Shown one piece after another: positions 8,103 through 18,800 of a stretch of DNA of 61,854 bases (its first letter is position 1; every line of letters begins with the position of its first letter). The DNA comes from a bacterium (GTDB lineage: Bacteria; Chloroflexota; Anaerolineae; Caldilineales; Caldilineaceae): the NCBI GenBank assembly GCA_016124945.1, contig WGMT01000080.1, positions 1 through 61,854 of the forward strand, written 5' to 3'. Position numbers and translations under genes: made by a program. The notes under the pieces were generated by a model, which saw only the letters and a program-made list of their open reading frames with translations, had not been told where the DNA came from and searched no databases.

Positions 8103-11100
8103 ATGCAAGCAACAAGATACACCAACCGAAGATATAGGCAGGCTCGGCAACAGATCTATAGATTCATTGCATTGTTTCAAATCATGCTTCTGATGGTCAC
8201 GCCACTGGGGGTAAGCGCCGCGCCACCGTCGGCAAACACACATTCAGCCAGGCCTACCTCTCCGCTACAGCAAGAGACCCCTACAGAGGGTAACAACATT
8301 GATGCGCTCCTTTCACCAACGGTGAATAGCCGCATGTACAGCGAAGACCGTTTGATTGTCCGTTTTGATGTCGATACCGGACGAAATGCAACCGCCGTCG
8401 ACGCTGTTCATGCCGGGCTGGGTGCGCGCGTCCTCTTCGGTTTTCCAGGGTTTGTGAATGGCCTGCAGGTAGCCGCCTTGCCGGCCCACGTCTCCGTTGA
8501 GGAAGCTATCGACTACTATAAGAATATGCCCGGGGTGCTCTATGCCGAACCAGACTATGTTGTCTCCATACAGCAGGAAGCGACAAACGATCCGTACTTC
8601 ACCGACGGTCGGCTCTGGGGCTTGACCAACGTTGACGCCGGTATCAACATCGCAGATGCATGGAAGCGCACACGCGGCAGTCGGAACGTCGTTGTTGCCG
8701 TTTCAGATACCGGCATCGACTATAACCACGAGGATCTGCAGGCCAATATGTGGCGCAACCTCAAGGAATGTAGCGGCGTCGCCGGTCAGGATGACGACAA
8801 CAACGGCGTCGTCGATGACTGTTATGGCTTCGATGCCATCGAACAAGATGGCGATCCCAAAAACAAAGTACCCGGCGAATCGCACGGGACGCATGTTGCA
8901 GGCACCATCGGTGCCGTCGGCAACAACGGGAAAGGCATTGTCGGTGTCAACCACAGTGTTAGCATTATGGCCTTGCGCGTCTTGAACGAGCAGGGATCCG
9001 GCTACACCTCGGGCATCTTACAGGGCTGGGAATATGCGGCAAAGATGAAACGCGACCACAATGTCGACGTAGTTGCCATCAACGCCAGCCTGGGGGGCAG
9101 CCGGATTCCCACCCAAGCCGAACAAGATGCAGCAAAGAGCTTGATGGATGCGGGTATCCTTCTGATTGTGGCGGCAGGCAATGAAGCGAATAACAACAGT
9201 TACGCCGCCAAGTCACCGGCCAACCTTGATCTGCCCAACGTGATCACCGTAGCTGCATCAGATAACCGGAACCAGGTAGCCTCGTTCAGCAATACCGGCC
9301 AGGGGAAAGTTCACATCGCGGCGCCGGGTGTCGATATCTGGAGCACTGTCCCCACAGGTAACAGCGACGGACTCTATGCCTCGTACAATGGCACATCCAT
9401 GGCCACCCCACACGTCACCGGCGTTGCGGCGCTCCTCAAGGCCCAAGACCCGAACCGCACCTGGTGGCAGATCAAGAATCTGATCTTGGCCGGCGGAGAC
9501 AATCTCGCCAACTGGCAGGGGTTAACCACTACCGGCAAACGTCTTAATGCCAATCGATCCTTAACTTGTATAGACAGCACGGCCTTCGGCATTCTCGCGC
9601 CAGCCGGTGCAGTTGTCGAGCAGCCATTCGGCAATGACGACACCATCCTACTGAGCGCTATCAATGTGCGCTGCGCCAATCCTGCCGGCGCGGTCACCGT
9701 GACGGTGAAGGACAGCAGCGGCACCACAGTGGGCACCGTCACCCTGGTCGACGATGGCCAATCGCCGGACCACTACGCCGGTGACGGCGTCTACAGTGGC
9801 CGTTTCTCACCCCTCAAAGCCGACCGCTACGAATTTGTCTTCAGCAACGGGAACACACAGAAGACGGTTCAACACGTCGCATGGAAGAGTTATCTCATCT
9901 CTGAGATCAATCACAACGGCTTCACACTGAGCAACAGCGCCAGGACATTGTCCCTCACCGGACTTAACGGCGTGCTGTCGGCACCCTTCGCCTTCCACAT
10001 TGCCGGGCGCGAATATCCTGTCGATACCCCCCTAAACATTTCACTGAAGGGCAAAATCGCCATTGAAGGCCCGGCCGGTGGCGACGACTTTTCAACCCCA
10101 CATAGTCAGGCTTACACGCTCCTATCACCCTTTGCGCTTCAAATCGGCACCCCCGAAGGTGAAATCCGGTACGAGATTCTGGGCACCGCACCAGACCGTC
10201 AACTCGTTGTCGAGTGGCACAATCTCAAGATCAACGGCGTCTGCGACGCGGTCAGCTTCCAAGTAGCTCTCTTTGAAAACAAGAGCGATGTCCTCTATCA
10301 CTATACCGATCCCATCATCTCGGGTGGAGAAGCGCCTATCGGCGGCTTCTGCGCCAGTTGGAGTGCAGGGGCGGATCAATTGGTAAGCCTACAAGCTGCG
10401 CCAGGCAACGTGGCCACCTACCTTCCCGTGCCATCTTACTTTAACAAGAACCCGGCCCGGCTGCGCGCCGGCCAGACCCTTCTCTTCCGCGTAGGCGGCG
10501 CCGAAGCAAGCGACATCGCCGCCGGGCTCACGCTGGGCAGTAGCGTCGCCTATGCGCTTTCGATTACACCCTATGCCTGGCGTTCTCTACCCGATAACGC
10601 GACAGCTATCCCCTTTGGCAATGACGCGACACAGGATTTTGAGCGGGCGGTGCCTCTGCCTCCAGATTTCAACTTTGCGCCGCTTGGCGTCCCTGTGCGC
10701 AATCTGTGGATCAGCCGCTTTGGTTGGGTGAGCAGTCGGCCCACCGAGAATGTCGCCAAAGCATCTACGCCGCGCGTCCTGCCTATGGATGACGGCTTCT
10801 TCCTGGCCGCCCTGTGGGATAGCGACATTGCCTACAGTGCAAACTTTGATTCCAGCATTCGTTATGGTGTCCTGGGCAGCGCGCCTAACCGAGAATTCGT
10901 CGTCGAGTGGCGCAAGATGCAGCGATGCGATGCAGAGAACTTCGCATATGGCGAAGGGACCTATCAAGCGGTCCTACGGGAAGGTACCCACGAGATCTTC
11001 ACCAATTATCAGGACCTCACCTTCGCCGAAGGTTGTGCTTCGAATAACGGCGGCACTGCAGCGGTGGGATTGCAGATCAACGGCGACGCCGCCACCATGT

Positions 11101-14100
11101 TCAACTACGCGCAACAAACAAACCGCGCCGAACTCTATGTACGTGCGCGGGATGGGCAACTCGCCGATGGTGTCAGCCTCTACTTTGCGCCGGCAAGCCT
11201 GTCCTCTAACCCTGGCACAGCACCGGCAACTGTCCTATTACGCATTTCCAAGCAGGGCAGCGGCGCCGGCGTTATCACCAGCGCACCCGGCGGCATCAAC
11301 TGCGGCGCCGACTGCCTGGCCGAATTTAATCGCAACACCCCGGTGACACTGACCGCCACACCTACCCAAGGGTCAATCTTTACCGGATGGCAGGGCACAT
11401 GCAGCGGCGCTGGCAGTTGCCAGGTGGTGCTCTCTGGCGAGACCCAGGTCACCGCGCAATTCGACAAAGTGCAGACGCTAACGGTCACCCGCAACGGCAG
11501 CGGCAGCGGAACTGTGAGCAGCACGCCGGCGGGCATCAACTGTGGCGCGACATGCAGCGCCCCGTTCGGTAAAGACGCAGAGATCACCCTGACGGCAGCA
11601 GCCTCAACAGGCTCGATCTTTCAGGGGTGGAGCGGCGCCTGTGAGGGCAACGCCCAAAGCTGCACGGTACGTCTGAGCAACGACCAGAGCGTCATAGCAA
11701 CCTTTACCCCCGAAAGCAGTGGCGACGGTTGCTTCACCTATACCAGCGAAGATGTGGGCCGCGCCATCCCCGACGATGGCACCGCCACCCTCTCCTCTGT
11801 CGTAAGGGTGCCCGGTTCCATCAGCGGATTGGTGCAACGAGTGGAAGTGCTCAACCTGAAGGGGAGCCACGACTGGATCAATGATCTGCAGGTCAAGCTC
11901 GTTAGCCCAACAGGCAACGAAGCGATGCTCTTTAGCAAAATCTGCAGCAGCGAAGACAACTTCAACATCAACTTCGCCGACGGCGCCGACAAAGCCAACA
12001 ATGCTTTGCCCTGCCCCCCCACCGACGGCGGCACCTATCAGCCAAAGGATGCACTGTCGGTCTTCGGCAACCAACGCGCCGCCGGTGAGTGGCAATTGGT
12101 TATCGAGGATTCCTACGCCGATGGCAATATCGGCAATCAACTTGAGATGTGGTCGCTCAAACTCTGCATCGTAGACGCACCGCCGACGGCAAAACCAGAA
12201 ACACTGCCTGTGGCTCAGGTCTGCATTGATGCTGCCAACAATGCTGAACGTACCTCCTTCCTCTTTCCGGTAATGGATCTGCTGCCAACGTATAGCAACG
12301 GCATTGCCGGCCCTGGGGGCCTAGTGGCCGCTGCACAGACCATGCGCCCAAATATAGAGACGCGCCTAACACTACACAGCGAGAATGTTGCGTATGCACA
12401 GCACCTCTCGAACAGAACGGCTGCCCGCACCCAGACCATAGAACCAAGCCTGATCGCCAACGGCCTTAGCGGCGTCGTCCGTACACCAGACGGTGCCCCC
12501 GTGCCCTCTGCCTGGGTCTGGGCAGAGACGGTGGACGGCAAATCGTTCGACTTTGCCGATGCCGATGAAGACGGCGCCTACGCCTTCACCAATCTGGGCG
12601 ACGGTGATTGGCTTCTGCAAGCGTATCCACCCGAAGGTGATCCGGACTACGCCACCTTTGCCGCCTCTGCGCTGGTCGAAGTTACCTTGCCGGGCACAAG
12701 CAACCTGGATCTGACCCTGTTGACGCCCAAAGTGTTCGGCACAGTGCTGCTACCCGACGATACACCGTTCGAGTACCCGCTGGGGATCCTCTACGCCACG
12801 GACGGTGACGAGATCGACTTCGCCGACGCTCGCTACGCCGACGGCACCGCAGAGGGTGTCTTTGCTTTCGGCGATGTCCCTACAGGCGGCTACCAACTCG
12901 AAATCGAACTCTTCAGCGATGTCTACAACAATCCGGCGCCCGTCTCCGTGACGGTCGCCGATGCCCCGGTGGATCTGGGCGCCATCTACGCACGCGTCAA
13001 TCCCAAACAGATTGTGGGCAAAGTGCAGGATACTCAGGGCAACCCTATCGGCGACGCCTCGGTCGATGCCTGGTCGGAAGAGGGCTATTTCTTCACCGAA
13101 ACCGACAGCGACGGCAACTTCAACCTACGCGTCACCGGCGGTGAATGGGAGGTGGAGATCTACCCAATGCCCGAGGATGGCACCGCCGCCACCTGGGTCT
13201 ACAGCGGTGGCCCCAAGATCGTCGCCTTCAAAAAGGACGAGAGCCTCGAACAGAGCAGTATGCTCACATTCAACGTGGAAGCGCCGGCAGGCTACATTCG
13301 TGGTCGGCTGATGCAACCCAACGGCTCGGCCTTCACACCCACCGAAACGTTCAGCGCCTTCGTAGATGTGTGGAATGACGAAAGCGGCTTCTACACCTAC
13401 AGTGAGGTTGCAGCCGATGGACGCTTTGCTGTAGCAGTACCGATGGGCAGTTTTGCCGTATCGCCCTGGCTCGATCCCAGCATCTACAAAAACCTCATCG
13501 CCACGGCGCTGCCGCCAGTGAGCATCAAAGACGGCGATGTCGACCTGGGTCAGATTCACCTTGTTGAACGCAACGTCACCATTCGTGGCGTTGTTACAAG
13601 CAAAGCAGGGCGACCTATCCCCGGCGTCTGGGTCGATGTCTGGCAGCCCGGCGGCTTTTGGGATTACACCTCGACTGATGAACAGGGACGGTACACCATT
13701 GCTGTGGCGCCTGGTGAATGGCATATTCAGGCGATTCCTGATGACGGTACAGAGGGCGAACAGAGCTATCTGCCTACAGATGACACGTACAAGGTACGCG
13801 TAAACGCCAACCAGACGCTGGAGCAGAATTTCCAACTAGCGCCTGCCGTGGGGACCGCCTCTGTACGTGTTCAGGTCAACCGTACGGCAACTGCATCGAC
13901 GGTCGAGTCGGATCCAAGCGACAGACGGTTCAACTACTTCTTCCCGACGAGTGCGCCGTTGCCGACGATCGACCAAACGATCTTCTATATCCTCGAGGCA
14001 GTCGAGATGCCGATACTCGTCGGTCCAGATGACTATTTCAACTATACACCGTTCCGTCGGGACAATGAGACGGTAAGCAGTGAGCGTTCCGCCACATCTG

Positions 14101-15656
14101 TCAACGCTAGTTTCCGGTTCGCCGATGAGGATGGCAGATTGCAGTTCCGATCTGGCCAGAATCAAATGACACGCGCCGGGCGGGCGGTAGGTGTAACGGC
14201 AACAACTGGTACCAACCTGGATCTCCAAATGGAGGTGTTCATCGATCCACAGAAGCTGATACTCGAAGTGCGCTGTGATGACGGTACCCCCTGTATTCAA
14301 GGTGACATCAGTATTGCCCTTGCACCGGTCGGCTCAATGAGTGGGCCACAAGTCCACAAGGTTGGCGCGCCTGTTCCGGCCACCAACGGCGCCATCGAAA
14401 TGACAGTGCCATCAGGGGTTTACGGTCTGCCGGCAGCAACAGCCATTATGCACAAAACAGGGGTGGGGCCGACTGTACAAACCGGCGTCATTCTGTGGAA
14501 CGACGCCACTGTAACTGTCAGCAACGGTGGTGCCAATACCACCATCGGCACGGCCTACGCCTACGACACAATCATTGTTGGGCAAGCAACGACGTCGGGC
14601 GGCACACCTCTTGCCGATGCGCAGGTCTCGGTGACGCTGCTGCCCACAAGCGGCGCAATCGGCACGCTGTTGGTCGTCAACTGCGGGATCACCGCCGACG
14701 ATGGCAGCTATAACTGCAAGGTGCCCGCCTTCTTTGTAAGCCAGGGTTACCAACTGAGCATCTTCCCGGCGGCTGGTTCCGGTCTAGCACCGGTGGTGCA
14801 AAGTGTCGCCCCCGCTGTGGCCAACCAACGCATGGCCGACGCACCGCGAGTGGTGAGCGCGCAGGTCGATCGTAAGCTGGTGGGGCAGGCCTTCCTCGAA
14901 GACGGCAAGACGCCGCTGGTCAATGCCTGGGTGACGGCAACGAATGCAAATGGGCAGAGTGTGGCCGCCCGCACCGACAGCAACGGCTGTTATATTCTCT
15001 CGATTGCTGCAGCCGATGATAAGACATGGAACGTTAAGGGCGCATATGAGGAAAGCGGAAGTCGGCGGTACTATGCCGGTGAGATCACCGTCACCGACAA
15101 CACCACACAGCCGGGCACGCTGGTCTTGGCCCAAGAGAATCTGCGCCTGACCCCGCGTGCCGAGACGCCCAAAGCCACCACACATCGATTCCAGAACAAG
15201 GTAGGCGCAAACATTGTCCTCCCCGGTGGACTGCAAGTGATGATTCCACCCAACGCAATCAACACCACAGCCGACAATCTGCAATTGGTCTACACGCCGA
15301 ATACATCCCAGCCGGATTCGAGCATCCTGTCGAAAATTGATATCGGTTACAAGCTCCAACTCCAGGATACCGCTAGCGGACGTGCCATTGAAAGTAACTT
15401 CCGCCACCCGGTTACCGTGAAGTTCCGCTATACAGATGAGGATCTGCGCCGCCTTGGCGTAGAAGACGAATCCTGGTTGTTCCCGGCCTACTACTCAAGC
15501 CGCTACAACATGTGGATCACACTGTATACAGCATCACACGACACAGACAACAACATGTTTGTGGCGCAACTCGATCACTTCAGCGACTGGGGTATCGTGG
15601 GAATCCCTGCCTCTGCGGAGGAGAGACGGCTCTTCCTGCCGTCGATCCAGCGGTAG
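8103..15656 (+). CDS. Giant secreted multidomain subtilase (S8 peptidase)
   Basis: 2517 residues. A signal peptide with the hydrophobic core IALFQIMLLMVTPLGVSA ends near residue 40. An S8 propeptide-like part follows (about 80-155). The catalytic triad is D202 (SDTGID), H261 (SHGTHVAGT) and S432 (NGTSMATPH). Further on are two InlB-B/bacterial-repeat modules with paired Cys (GINCGADC, GINCGATC), a P-domain-like module (about 1210-1360) and several carboxypeptidase-regulatory-like beta domains. Near the C-terminus is a PGGLQVMIPPNA segment. The chain ends in LFLPSIQR, the tag shared with neighbouring secreted proteins. GAGGAGAG lies 9 nt before the ATG. Extracellular proteolysis is inferred; the substrate is unknown. 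Confidence 0.9.
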   Translation: MQATRYTNRRYRQARQQIYRFIALFQIMLLMVTPLGVSAAPPSANTHSARPTSPLQQETPTEGNNIDALLSPTVNSRMYSEDRLIVRFDVDTGRNATAVDAVHAGLGARVLFGFPGFVNGLQVAALPAHVSVEEAIDYYKNMPGVLYAEPDYVVSIQQEATNDPYFTDGRLWGLTNVDAGINIADAWKRTRGSRNVVVAVSDTGIDYNHEDLQANMWRNLKECSGVAGQDDDNNGVVDDCYGFDAIEQDGDPKNKVPGESHGTHVAGTIGAVGNNGKGIVGVNHSVSIMALRVLNEQGSGYTSGILQGWEYAAKMKRDHNVDVVAINASLGGSRIPTQAEQDAAKSLMDAGILLIVAAGNEANNNSYAAKSPANLDLPNVITVAASDNRNQVASFSNTGQGKVHIAAPGVDIWSTVPTGNSDGLYASYNGTSMATPHVTGVAALLKAQDPNRTWWQIKNLILAGGDNLANWQGLTTTGKRLNANRSLTCIDSTAFGILAPAGAVVEQPFGNDDTILLSAINVRCANPAGAVTVTVKDSSGTTVGTVTLVDDGQSPDHYAGDGVYSGRFSPLKADRYEFVFSNGNTQKTVQHVAWKSYLISEINHNGFTLSNSARTLSLTGLNGVLSAPFAFHIAGREYPVDTPLNISLKGKIAIEGPAGGDDFSTPHSQAYTLLSPFALQIGTPEGEIRYEILGTAPDRQLVVEWHNLKINGVCDAVSFQVALFENKSDVLYHYTDPIISGGEAPIGGFCASWSAGADQLVSLQAAPGNVATYLPVPSYFNKNPARLRAGQTLLFRVGGAEASDIAAGLTLGSSVAYALSITPYAWRSLPDNATAIPFGNDATQDFERAVPLPPDFNFAPLGVPVRNLWISRFGWVSSRPTENVAKASTPRVLPMDDGFFLAALWDSDIAYSANFDSSIRYGVLGSAPNREFVVEWRKMQRCDAENFAYGEGTYQAVLREGTHEIFTNYQDLTFAEGCASNNGGTAAVGLQINGDAATMFNYAQQTNRAELYVRARDGQLADGVSLYFAPASLSSNPGTAPATVLLRISKQGSGAGVITSAPGGINCGADCLAEFNRNTPVTLTATPTQGSIFTGWQGTCSGAGSCQVVLSGETQVTAQFDKVQTLTVTRNGSGSGTVSSTPAGINCGATCSAPFGKDAEITLTAAASTGSIFQGWSGACEGNAQSCTVRLSNDQSVIATFTPESSGDGCFTYTSEDVGRAIPDDGTATLSSVVRVPGSISGLVQRVEVLNLKGSHDWINDLQVKLVSPTGNEAMLFSKICSSEDNFNINFADGADKANNALPCPPTDGGTYQPKDALSVFGNQRAAGEWQLVIEDSYADGNIGNQLEMWSLKLCIVDAPPTAKPETLPVAQVCIDAANNAERTSFLFPVMDLLPTYSNGIAGPGGLVAAAQTMRPNIETRLTLHSENVAYAQHLSNRTAARTQTIEPSLIANGLSGVVRTPDGAPVPSAWVWAETVDGKSFDFADADEDGAYAFTNLGDGDWLLQAYPPEGDPDYATFAASALVEVTLPGTSNLDLTLLTPKVFGTVLLPDDTPFEYPLGILYATDGDEIDFADARYADGTAEGVFAFGDVPTGGYQLEIELFSDVYNNPAPVSVTVADAPVDLGAIYARVNPKQIVGKVQDTQGNPIGDASVDAWSEEGYFFTETDSDGNFNLRVTGGEWEVEIYPMPEDGTAATWVYSGGPKIVAFKKDESLEQSSMLTFNVEAPAGYIRGRLMQPNGSAFTPTETFSAFVDVWNDESGFYTYSEVAADGRFAVAVPMGSFAVSPWLDPSIYKNLIATALPPVSIKDGDVDLGQIHLVERNVTIRGVVTSKAGRPIPGVWVDVWQPGGFWDYTSTDEQGRYTIAVAPGEWHIQAIPDDGTEGEQSYLPTDDTYKVRVNANQTLEQNFQLAPAVGTASVRVQVNRTATASTVESDPSDRRFNYFFPTSAPLPTIDQTIFYILEAVEMPILVGPDDYFNYTPFRRDNETVSSERSATSVNASFRFADEDGRLQFRSGQNQMTRAGRAVGVTATTGTNLDLQMEVFIDPQKLILEVRCDDGTPCIQGDISIALAPVGSMSGPQVHKVGAPVPATNGAIEMTVPSGVYGLPAATAIMHKTGVGPTVQTGVILWNDATVTVSNGGANTTIGTAYAYDTIIVGQATTSGGTPLADAQVSVTLLPTSGAIGTLLVVNCGITADDGSYNCKVPAFFVSQGYQLSIFPAAGSGLAPVVQSVAPAVANQRMADAPRVVSAQVDRKLVGQAFLEDGKTPLVNAWVTATNANGQSVAARTDSNGCYILSIAAADDKTWNVKGAYEESGSRRYYAGEITVTDNTTQPGTLVLAQENLRLTPRAETPKATTHRFQNKVGANIVLPGGLQVMIPPNAINTTADNLQLVYTPNTSQPDSSILSKIDIGYKLQLQDTASGRAIESNFRHPVTVKFRYTDEDLRRLGVEDESWLFPAYYSSRYNMWITLYTASHDTDNNMFVAQLDHFSDWGIVGIPASAEERRLFLPSIQR

Positions 15657-15868
15657 AGGCAGCATAACGATTCAGATGTGACGCACTGGCCCAAACGGTG
15701 ATGCATACAGGTCACTCTCATGGTCGGTGCGTCGCACCGGAATAACTACAAGTGCAGTGATAGCAAGAGTCAAGCGCGATGTCCTGGCCGTCACTCAGCG
15801 TCGAGTCGGCTGGGTCATTGTTCTTGAGTAGTTGCTGGATTTCATCGAACAGAGAAAGGAGAACCTCT

Positions 15869-18800
15869 ATGTGCAATGTTGAGCTGTTAACCGAAAAAAG
15901 GAACATACGGTGCCGTGGCCTGGAGTGGCGCATGTCGAACAAAGTAGAGATGAATTTTGTTATGAGGTCTGTATCTCTAGTCTTTGCCATCTTAAGCGGG
16001 TGTATAATCGCCCTCTTTCCGCACATGCTACATGCGCAAGATACATTGTTACCGACTTCTGTAGATAATCATACGGCTGGACTAGTGGGGCAATTTCGGC
16101 AGCTTGATATCAGCAAAGAGCAGTTGGGCGTAGACAACGCCACTACCCAAAGCAAATGCAATACGGCAGGCGGCGAGATTCTCATTTTCGAGGGTTCGGC
16201 GCAGACGAATGTGTCGGTCAAGCTAGAGCAAGTCCAGGTGGTAGCGCCATCAAGCGGCGGGGTATGTGGTTTATCGGGTAAACTACGCATCCAGCTTCCG
16301 GGCAACAATATTGTCACAACAATCAGGGGAGATGTCGATACAAGGAATCAATTCATCAGTTCGCATGTCGGCACATTTGATCTCAACATCGGCGGCATTA
16401 CCCTGCGCACCGAATCACCCAAAGTATTTCCAGACAAAGTCGTGCTTCACGTGTCGTCACTGCGTATGCCCGACGCTTTGGGGGGCGACACTATCCCCAT
16501 GCTGCTGATCCCGCGCATTGATGCGGACAACGGCCTACTGATTACCACTTCAGCTACAGAGAACCTGTCCAATGTTGGTGTGCAGAGCTTTGGCCTGCCT
16601 GATATTGCGCTCGATGCCATCGGAATCGGGGGGATCAAGGCGGAATTGTTCAGTGAAGCTGACGGCTACAAACTCTTAGCGGAAGGCTCACTTCAACTGC
16701 CCAAACTTGAAAACAAGGGCAAGCACAAAGATGAAGATGGACAGGAGATAGGTATCAGTGCCAAATTGGCCATCTTCCTTAATGCACAACGTGAAATGGT
16801 GATTCAGTTTCATACTCCAGAAGGTGCAGAATCCCAACCGTTTGAGATCAGTGAATCTGAACTCTTTGTGCCGGCAGATGTAACCGCACCGGATGGTTGT
16901 TACTTCGGGGACGTCTGCCTTAGCGAAGTGGGGGTTGGCTTTGGATTTAATCCAGGCATACCAATCCCCACCGGCAAGGTTTGGGTTGTGTGGATTACCG
17001 GCGTACGCGGCAGCATCACCCTAACAGCACACGACACAGCCATCAATTTGGGGCTTACACTGGCCACCAGCAAACTTCAACTCCCGGTAATCGGTCCTGC
17101 CGTCACGGTAGATGGGGATGCGCGTCTACAATTGGCACCGGAATTCGGTGCCAGCCTCAAGGCTGCACTCACTGTCTTCATTCTACGCGTTGCAGAATCT
17201 GAAGTAGAGTACTATGCTTCCAGCGGCTTTCGAGCGAGTTTGGGGATGGTAGGAGGTGCGCCTGGTGTTCCTATACCTATACGATATGAAGGTGAACTGA
17301 GAGTATGGGGTTCCAGTAATTCGAACTATCTCTACAGCAACGGGCCAGTTTTTGTCACGGCATCAGGGCGGGCAGGTTACTTCATCAAAGAAGGTGAAAT
17401 CTATAGTTCATGCAGTTGGATCCCTTGTGGTGTGCGTTGGTGCCGAAAATGGTGGGGCAGCTACCCATGTGGTGTTAACTGGTGCTACCGCTGTATCAGT
17501 GTACCCCCCAATGAACTCTGGTTGGGAGGTGGTACGGCGGATCTCGGACGATTCAAAGGCGATATCTGGGGCATCAAAGGCGCCGTACACTTCTGGAATT
17601 ACTCAACCGGCGTCTTTTTCAACCTGACCAATGGCAACCTTACACTGGGCAACGTCAGCGGCTATGTGTTGGACGCGCCCAACGTACTAAGCGCCGCGAT
17701 GGCTCGCCAAGGAGAAGTTGCATCTTTCCGGGTAACACAACTGGGTGGACAATCGCTTACCCTAAATGCAACTCTGATGCAAAAGGATACGCTACTCATT
17801 CAGACCCCTGTTGGGTTGAACAATCGATCGCCACGTGAACTCTCGGCGATGCGCGAAGCACTGGTTTCCATAGATCAACTGTATGGCGATGAGAAAGTCT
17901 CAGCCGCTGCAACGCTCGACGTTATCACATCTACGCAGGTGTTGACACAGACCGATACGATTTTCACTATCAGCGTGACTAAGCCGCTCACCCCAAGCTT
18001 GATTCTCCCCAACAACGACAATGTCCCCTTTGCGCTGCGTGGCGCGGAAATCACGCCCGACAATTACGCCGCCTTCGCGCCAGATCTGATGGTGAGTTAT
18101 CAAGAGGTATATACCTACACTGATGCCGCCGCAGCAGAAGAGACACGCTGGCGAATTGTTGCCGCCACACTGACGCCTATGACGCTGACAGTACAAGTAG
18201 ATGGCGCAACAATAGGCGGCGCTGTTGTACATGAATCAAACTATATGACGATTACACCTGGGGCGCACGTCGTCACAGTACAACCAATTGAACCGGTAGG
18301 CACTTCAATACAGATCCCAATCGACGTCATCACCGGCACAGACACTAGCGTGATGGTCTACTTTGATGCAACCCACCAACTGACATCGACCATTCTGCGC
18401 GACAGCCGAACCCCTCCGTCTACACACGGCAAGGGTTTGGTCCGGTTCATCAATCTCCTGGACAACCGTAGTGGCACCTTATCACTCTATGCCGATGGCA
18501 AACTTATCGGTGCAACAGAGGCCGGAAATGCAAGTGCTTATGTTGAAATGAGTACCGGAACGTACGCTGCTGAAGTACGCGACGCGAACAACAGCCTCAT
18601 CCTCACCGGTACACTCATACTGGAGGAAGGAGACCACCGCTCTCTAATAGCAACCAGTGAGTCGCTCGATCACGTCCGTTCTGTGGGCATGGTCGAGAGC
18701 CTGGATCTGTTGGCAGATGTAATCCATGAAGCTGTTACCGAAAAGTCTTTCAGCATCGATCAGGCACCCATTGGTTCCTGGCAGGTAAAACTTACAGGTA

